Below, in pieces: positions 59,096 to 64,000 of a stretch of 64,000 nucleotides of DNA. The DNA is from Linnemannia hyalina. Lineage: Eukaryota; Mortierellomycota; Mortierellomycetes; Mortierellales; Mortierellaceae. The DNA lies in assembly GCA_019671135.1 (NCBI GenBank), contig JAHRHY010000004.1:2418001-2482000 (forward strand), in the 5' to 3' direction. Under the pieces are notes generated by a model. The model was not told where the DNA came from, did no database searches, and worked only from the letters and a program-made list of their open reading frames with translations. Each line of letters begins with the position of its first letter. Positions within the stretch are counted from its first letter, which is position 1. Both the position numbers and the translations under genes were made by a program.

Positions 59096-61926
59096 ATGCC
59101 ATTCACACAACCAACAGGAGTATCATTCTCAGGCTCCCATGGGACCCTCACTACCCCCCACACAATAGCCAACACAGCTCCCTCGCTCATCTCCAACACC
59201 AGCGCAACCAGCCTATCAACACACAAAACGTTCGAACCCGAAAAGCTATGTCAGGTCCGGAACCAGTGGGTCCGCAGTGCAGGCGACTCAATCCATATAT
59301 TCACAAAGACATGGCAGCCCCTCAACATCCCCGTTCTCTCCGTTGTCGTGTATGCTCTTTGATGTCATTCAAAGGGAAGGTTTGCATATTATTTTTTTCA
59401 TATAGTTTGAACAAGATCTGACCGCTTTGATTCATATTTAATGTTCTCGTAGGTTCGTGCATGATATTATTGAGCATTGTGAGAGGTATCTGCCGCTGTT
59501 TGTTCAGTTCGCCGCGAGGGGGATAGAAGTTCAGGCGTTTGACTTACCCGGGTTTGGTGAGACGGGAGCCCGTGAAGAAGCCCACGGGATCACTGGCGGG
59601 TAATCTCACTTACAGTTCAAATTAGACCAATTCGTTTTCTCCGCCGGTCGGATTCGCGATCTGACCCTTTTTTTTCATTCCAACCACAAACAACAAAAAA
59701 AATAGGTACGATGTCCTACTAAAAGAAATCGACAGCGCAATAGACCGCGCCCATGACACCCACCCAACCCTCCCAATCTTCCTAATGGGCCACGGCATGG
59801 GCGGAGCCCTTGTCCTAAACTACGTCTGCGGTCTTGGACAACGTACCCCGCTCCTTGCAGGCATCATCTCCTCCTCCCCATATCTCCAGCCGACTATGCG
59901 AGGAGCCGGATCGAGGTTTCCGAGTACTTATAATCGGTTAGGGAAATGGTACCCGAATGTCAGTGTCGGGTTTAGGATACAAGCGGAGGAGTTGACGAGG
60001 GATTTGGGCGAGATGGAGAGGGTTCTGGGGGATGGACTTATTCGTGACTCCGTCTCCCTTCAATGCCGTACGTGTCTCATTTTTCGTCATTTCATTCTTG
60101 TTGTCTGTCATTCAGTTGGGAACCCTGAAGCTAATCCTCTTTTCTCGACCAACATAGTGGGGGATATGATATACCAGGGACAGAAAGTCCTCAAGAAGCG
60201 TTGGAAAAAGTTCCCAGCCCCTTTACCAATACTCCTCCTCCACGGGACAAACGACCCTATCTGCTCCTACCAGGCAACCCAAACCCTCTCCTCCCAGCTC
60301 CTTAAACTCCAGCCATCGAACTTTAGGTTCAAATCCTGGAAGGACAATATGCACGATCGTAGGTTTCCGGGTTTTTTTTTTCGTTACTTGTTTTCATTTC
60401 GCGTCTTACAAATTTAACACCACTTCTATCACCTGTATCATGTAGCACATTGGGATTTGGACGCAAACGCAGTGCGATCAGAGTATACGACATGGATCCG
60501 GAACAATTGCAGGCATTTCGATAAACTGCCCCTAGAACCCAGTATGGTCCACTGGGATTCCATTCGATCCTCACGCTCCGCTGCTACTTCTTCCCGCTCT
60601 ACCCCCCACCACTCCTCCTCCTCGGACGATCCTCCCAACAAGGGCGGGAAGAAGGACAAAAAGACGGATAATAAGCGAGAAAAGCAGGAGAAAGAGGAAC
60701 GAAAGAGGCAAGAAAAACTCGACAAGACCGAAGAGAAGACGCAACAGAAACTCGCCGGAAAACAAGGCGCGGGACCCACAGTTCCAGACGCTGGACAGGA
60801 CGGCACACAAGTCGGAGGAGAGGCGCAGGGCACGGTGAAGCTGGAAAAGGTAGTATCGACCCCAGCGAGTGCTGAACCGGAGGTGATTCAGGATCTGGAT
60901 GGGTTGCGGCGGCAGCAGGAGATAAGTAAACAAAAGGCGATCGATAAGAGGCGCGAGTATAACCTCGATCCTTCTCTTACTTCTGCCTCCGAAGCTGCCC
61001 CAGAAACCGCTGGCCATATAGTAGATGAGCAGCATCAGCAACAGCAAGCGGGACAAGTGCCGTCAGATTCGCCAGCACCACCATTAGGAGACCGACAGCA
61101 ACATGGAGTGATCCCAACAGTCATCACAGAACTATGTACCCCCACAACCTCGACACCACCACACCTAGTACCTTTACCCATCACCAGTCCATCATCATTG
61201 GCAAGTCAACAGGACCCAACAGGTCTACAAAGCACCATATCACATCCAGTCGTCAAGGAGCAAACGGAGATGGAGAAATCCCTCGAGGTCATCGCGCAAA
61301 CCCTCTCCAGACACAATTCTCTTAATCGCCTCTCTACCGCCACCACCGCTACCGCTGTCGGCATATCTGGATTTGTTTCTTTGCCCGCCCTAGATGAGGC
61401 GACATCCATGTCGAGGGTAGAACTTGCGGTCGACACGACTTCTTCTGTTGTCGCCGTAGATGTACATGATGCACCAACCGCCGTGGCACCATCACCACCA
61501 CTGTTGGAAGTCGAGCTCCCCAATTCTACTGCTCTTCAGCCTCCTGCATCCATCACCAACGCCGAGGACATTGTTGAAACGACAGCGACAATACAAGCTG
61601 AAGAAATCATTCCCCTGAAACAAGAACAGGAACAGGGACAGCAACAGGAACAAGGACAGGAACAGGGACAGGGACAGGGATATACCAACACACCCGATTC
61701 CGTCGTCCATGTCGACTACTCGCCTGAAGCACCTTCCTCCTCATCCTCCATTGAAGAGGAAGCACCAGAGCAAGTAGCCCCAGCAGAATCACTAGCCTCA
61801 CCTGAATGTGCAACTTCTCATCCTGGACAATTCCCTTCACCCACTCTCACCCCCACCGTCACAATCACCTCTATCGTCAGAGAAGCTCCCACCGACTCCA
61901 AGATCGACGACATCATCGCCTCATAA
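59096..61926 (+). CDS. Monoglyceride-lipase-like alpha/beta hydrolase lacking the nucleophile serine
   Basis: 814 residues. Exons are 59096-59349, 59453-59599, 59706-60067, 60158-60358 and 60446-61926. Residues about 50-345 have the serine aminopeptidase S33/monoacylglycerol lipase layout: FVHDIIEHCERYLPLFVQFAARGI, VQAFDLPGFGETG, LPIFLMGHGMGGALVLNY, ILLLHGTNDPICSY and the late MHDPHWDLDANAVRSEY. Asp287 and a His (320 or 323) are present. However, the nucleophile elbow GHSMGG reads GHGMGG (Gly164, codon GGC at 59794-59796), and the oxyanion HG motif reads HD (residues 88-89). It is therefore probably a pseudoenzyme or acts non-canonically. A C-terminal region of about 460 residues follows: charged Lys/Glu coiled-coil-like, then Gln/Ser/Pro-rich with repeated EQEQGQ, and no domain. 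Confidence 0.83.
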
Positions 61927-62193
61927 AAAAAGAAGGACCCTTCTCTACCACTACCACCACCAAGTATATCATATCGCATGCTACTCATATATCCCATTAA
62001 ACAAGGACACAATATCGTATTGGATGAAATAATGCTTTTTTGTCGTTATTTTTGCTAGGTTTTTCTAATGAGATATGCTAAATTTTTTGTTTTGGTATTT
62101 CGTGGTCATTAAAAATGTACTGTACTATGCATGTGTTATTTGCGCTCCGACTACCTTGCGCGCACAACCCGCTCCTGCAACCTCCTCACTCAT
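61927..62193. other. Convergent 3' intergenic region
   Basis: 267 bp between stop codons; AT-rich with no gene. Confidence 0.5.
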
Positions 62194-64000
62194 CTAACTG
62201 CGGCCACGGGAATAACTCTGGAAAAGAATCGGTTTGGTCTCACTCCGTGCAACAACCTCCCCAGTAACAGGATGAACAATCTCAAACTTGAATACGAACC
62301 CGGGGTCCTTCAGATCTGCCATTGACAACGACGACGACGACTTCTTCGCCTTCACTCCCGTCGAAGAGGACTCTGAAGGTTTAGAAGGAGTGGCGGCGGC
62401 GGCGGCCGGGGTGAGGGGGGAGGATGCAGCTTCCTGCTCCTGCTGTTGACGGCGCAGTTTGAGCTCGGCAGTACGACGAGCCTTCTCGCGCTGGACGAGG
62501 TGGTGCAGGCTCGAGCAGTTGACTTTTGCCTTGACTTCGCACACTCCGTCCCTCATTTCTACAACTCCTGCACTGCTGGCCACAGCTTGCGCTGCCGCTG
62601 TTGCTACGGCAATATTAGCACTAGTGGCAGTAGTAGTGGAGTTGGTGGAAGTGCCAGGGATGTTGAACTGGAGGACGGGATAGAACGAGGGGTTAGACGG
62701 GGACCGTCTGGTAGGGGACAGCTGCTTGTGTTCGTGCAAGAACTTGGAGCATGCCTGGCACGTTCCGATCAACGGGATCCCGTCTCCATATTGCGATTCC
62801 TCTCCCTCCATATGCTCATGCTCCTGAACCTGGTCAGACGTGGTAGTAGTCAAAGTCGAAAGCGGTACAGAGCTCTTGCCGAGTTCAACAGACGCCCTCA
62901 GGATATACGTCATCTCTGTAAAGATAGACGCCGGTCGCCCACTAACTCGCTTTACCATCTCATACGGGAACCTCAACCCCAAAAACTCCTTCGGCATTGG
63001 CACACGAGGATCTGTCGATTTTAGCCGGATCTCGACTCCAAATGTATCCCCAGTCCTGAACAACTCTAACGCCGGCATCGAACGCATCATATTCACCGCC
63101 ACCGATCGCTGTCTTGCTGCTGCGGACGAAGAAGTCGAAGTGGGGGTTAACTGCTTGAGCGCAACCTCCATCTGGACACCCTGTGACGGGAGGGTGGTCA
63201 AATGCAACCGATTCAACTGCTCCTGCACCTCGGAATAGACTCCAGAATGGTATCCCGATTCCGGGTGAACGTTCCGGAACAGCTCCGGTCCATGACTACC
63301 ATAGTAATCAGCTCCTTGACTGCCATAGTAATCAGCTCCGAGGATGACCTTGGTGTTGATCGTCACCGACCCATCCTGTTCGACCGTGTGCATAGGTGGC
63401 AAGTCCTGTTCATCCAATGGGGGCATGAACGGTGTTGTGCGGATACCTTGCATAGCTGTCGCCAGATAGGGTAATGGCTCCTGCTTAACCTTCTTGTCGT
63501 CTCCTTCAGAAGATTTGCTGATGTTGGAGGAGGTCGGCTCAGGCAACGGTTCCACTTTGTCAGCAACGACGACCGCGGCAGAAGCAGAAGGAGCAACCTC
63601 GACAGAACCATCCGAGCTCGCCTCTATCGACTCCTCTTCTTCCTCTGTCATCTCGGAATCCTGTATAGACGAAGGGGTCTCGACGGTGTAGAGACGAGAC
63701 GATCCCGAGAAGCGTGTACAACTGACCGACAAGAAGTTGTACATGGACTGTGTAGGCTCCACGGTCCGGGGTAACCGCGCGTAGAACGCTTGTGGCGTGC
63801 TCGCTCCCGAACTCGTTGCTCCCGCTATTATATTAATTCACAGGACAATTAATATGTAGTAATTAGCGCACAGTCCACATTAATTATGCAGCCTCGGAGA
63901 ATATGAAAATGAGAAAAAAAATGGGCCAAAGAACAAAAGGGAGCATACCAATGATGAGAATGCGGGCAATGACCTCGTTGCTCTTAAGAACGGCATACAT
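62194..64000 (-). CDS. Unrecognised protein, possibly transcription-related (5' end at window edge)
   Basis: Exons on the minus strand are 63949-64000 and 62194-63824 (intron 63825-63948). The visible product is about 560 residues. An ATG happens to be the last codon in the window, so it may or may not be the start. After a Ser/Glu-rich region there is an imperfect repeat GADYYGSQGADYYGSHG. A conserved-looking core follows: FRTGDTFGVEIRLKSTDPRV, EFLGLRFPYEMVKRVSG, FTEMTYILRASVEL, a Cys pair CQACSKF, a second Cys region CEVKAKVNC with basic REKARRTAELKLRRQ, and a final beta-rich FVFKFEIVHPVTGEVVARS. The pattern of beta strands plus Cys/basic patches faintly recalls Spt23/Mga2-type DNA-binding regions, but I cannot support that assignment. 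Confidence 0.6.

Overview
This window is nuclear DNA from a filamentous fungus. Its genes carry many short GT-AG introns, its promoters are CT-rich, and the proteins have long Gln/Asn/Ser/His low-complexity tails. The gene set (Sec31, complex I 75 kDa subunit, GPI transamidase Gaa1, PIG-Y, Dph6 with RidA domains, BAR-PH-ArfGAP-ankyrin protein, EHD ATPase) and decayed F-box/LRR-like sequence fit an early-diverging fungus, most likely Mucoromycota and probably Mortierellomycotina. The lineage is an inference; no rRNA or other taxonomic marker is present.

Layout. 1-1195: 3' end of SEC31 (+). 1664-2585: short-chain dehydrogenase (+). 2916-5606: decayed F-box/LRR-like locus, whose flank recurs inverted at 26148-27052. 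5966-7934: myristoylatable TLDc protein (+). 8098-9860: tubby-like protein (-). 11187-14107: complex I 75 kDa subunit (+). 15275-16546: Cms1-like ribosome biogenesis factor (+). 16757-19745: GAA1 (-). 20264-24371: ACAP-type ArfGAP (+). 24481-25818: diacylglycerol/sphingosine-kinase-like lipid kinase (-). 28039-30545: amino-acid/GABA permease-like transporter (+). 32746-33087: small unknown ORF (+). 33575-36905: diphthamide synthase DPH6 with RidA domains (+).

37592-47600 is the most dynamic region. It holds an intact mitochondrial carrier gene (+), a second disrupted carrier copy, and three copies of a 76-residue cysteine-rich gene (-). Each small protein is built from two identically spaced 8-cysteine motifs. 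The disrupted carrier copy contains a 525-bp solo LTR (TG...CA, 5-bp target duplication CCTCA), and that LTR contains a nearly palindromic 228-bp MITE-like foldback flanked by TA.

47831-50803: PPR protein (-). 51237-52504: PIG-Y with a very long N-terminal extension (+). 52693-55416: large F-box/LRR-like protein (-). 55829-58007: EHD/Rme-1-type ATPase (-). 59096-61926: monoglyceride-lipase-like alpha/beta hydrolase that lacks the nucleophile serine (+). 62194-64000: 5'-truncated protein I do not recognise (-).

Most genes are housekeeping and functionally unrelated. Two belong to GPI-anchor synthesis and attachment (GAA1, PIG-Y), and several act in membrane traffic (SEC31, ArfGAP, EHD). Exon boundaries were placed by hand from GT/AG sites, reading-frame continuity and family similarity; summed exon lengths are multiples of three for every complete gene. 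No tRNA, rRNA or CRISPR array was seen.
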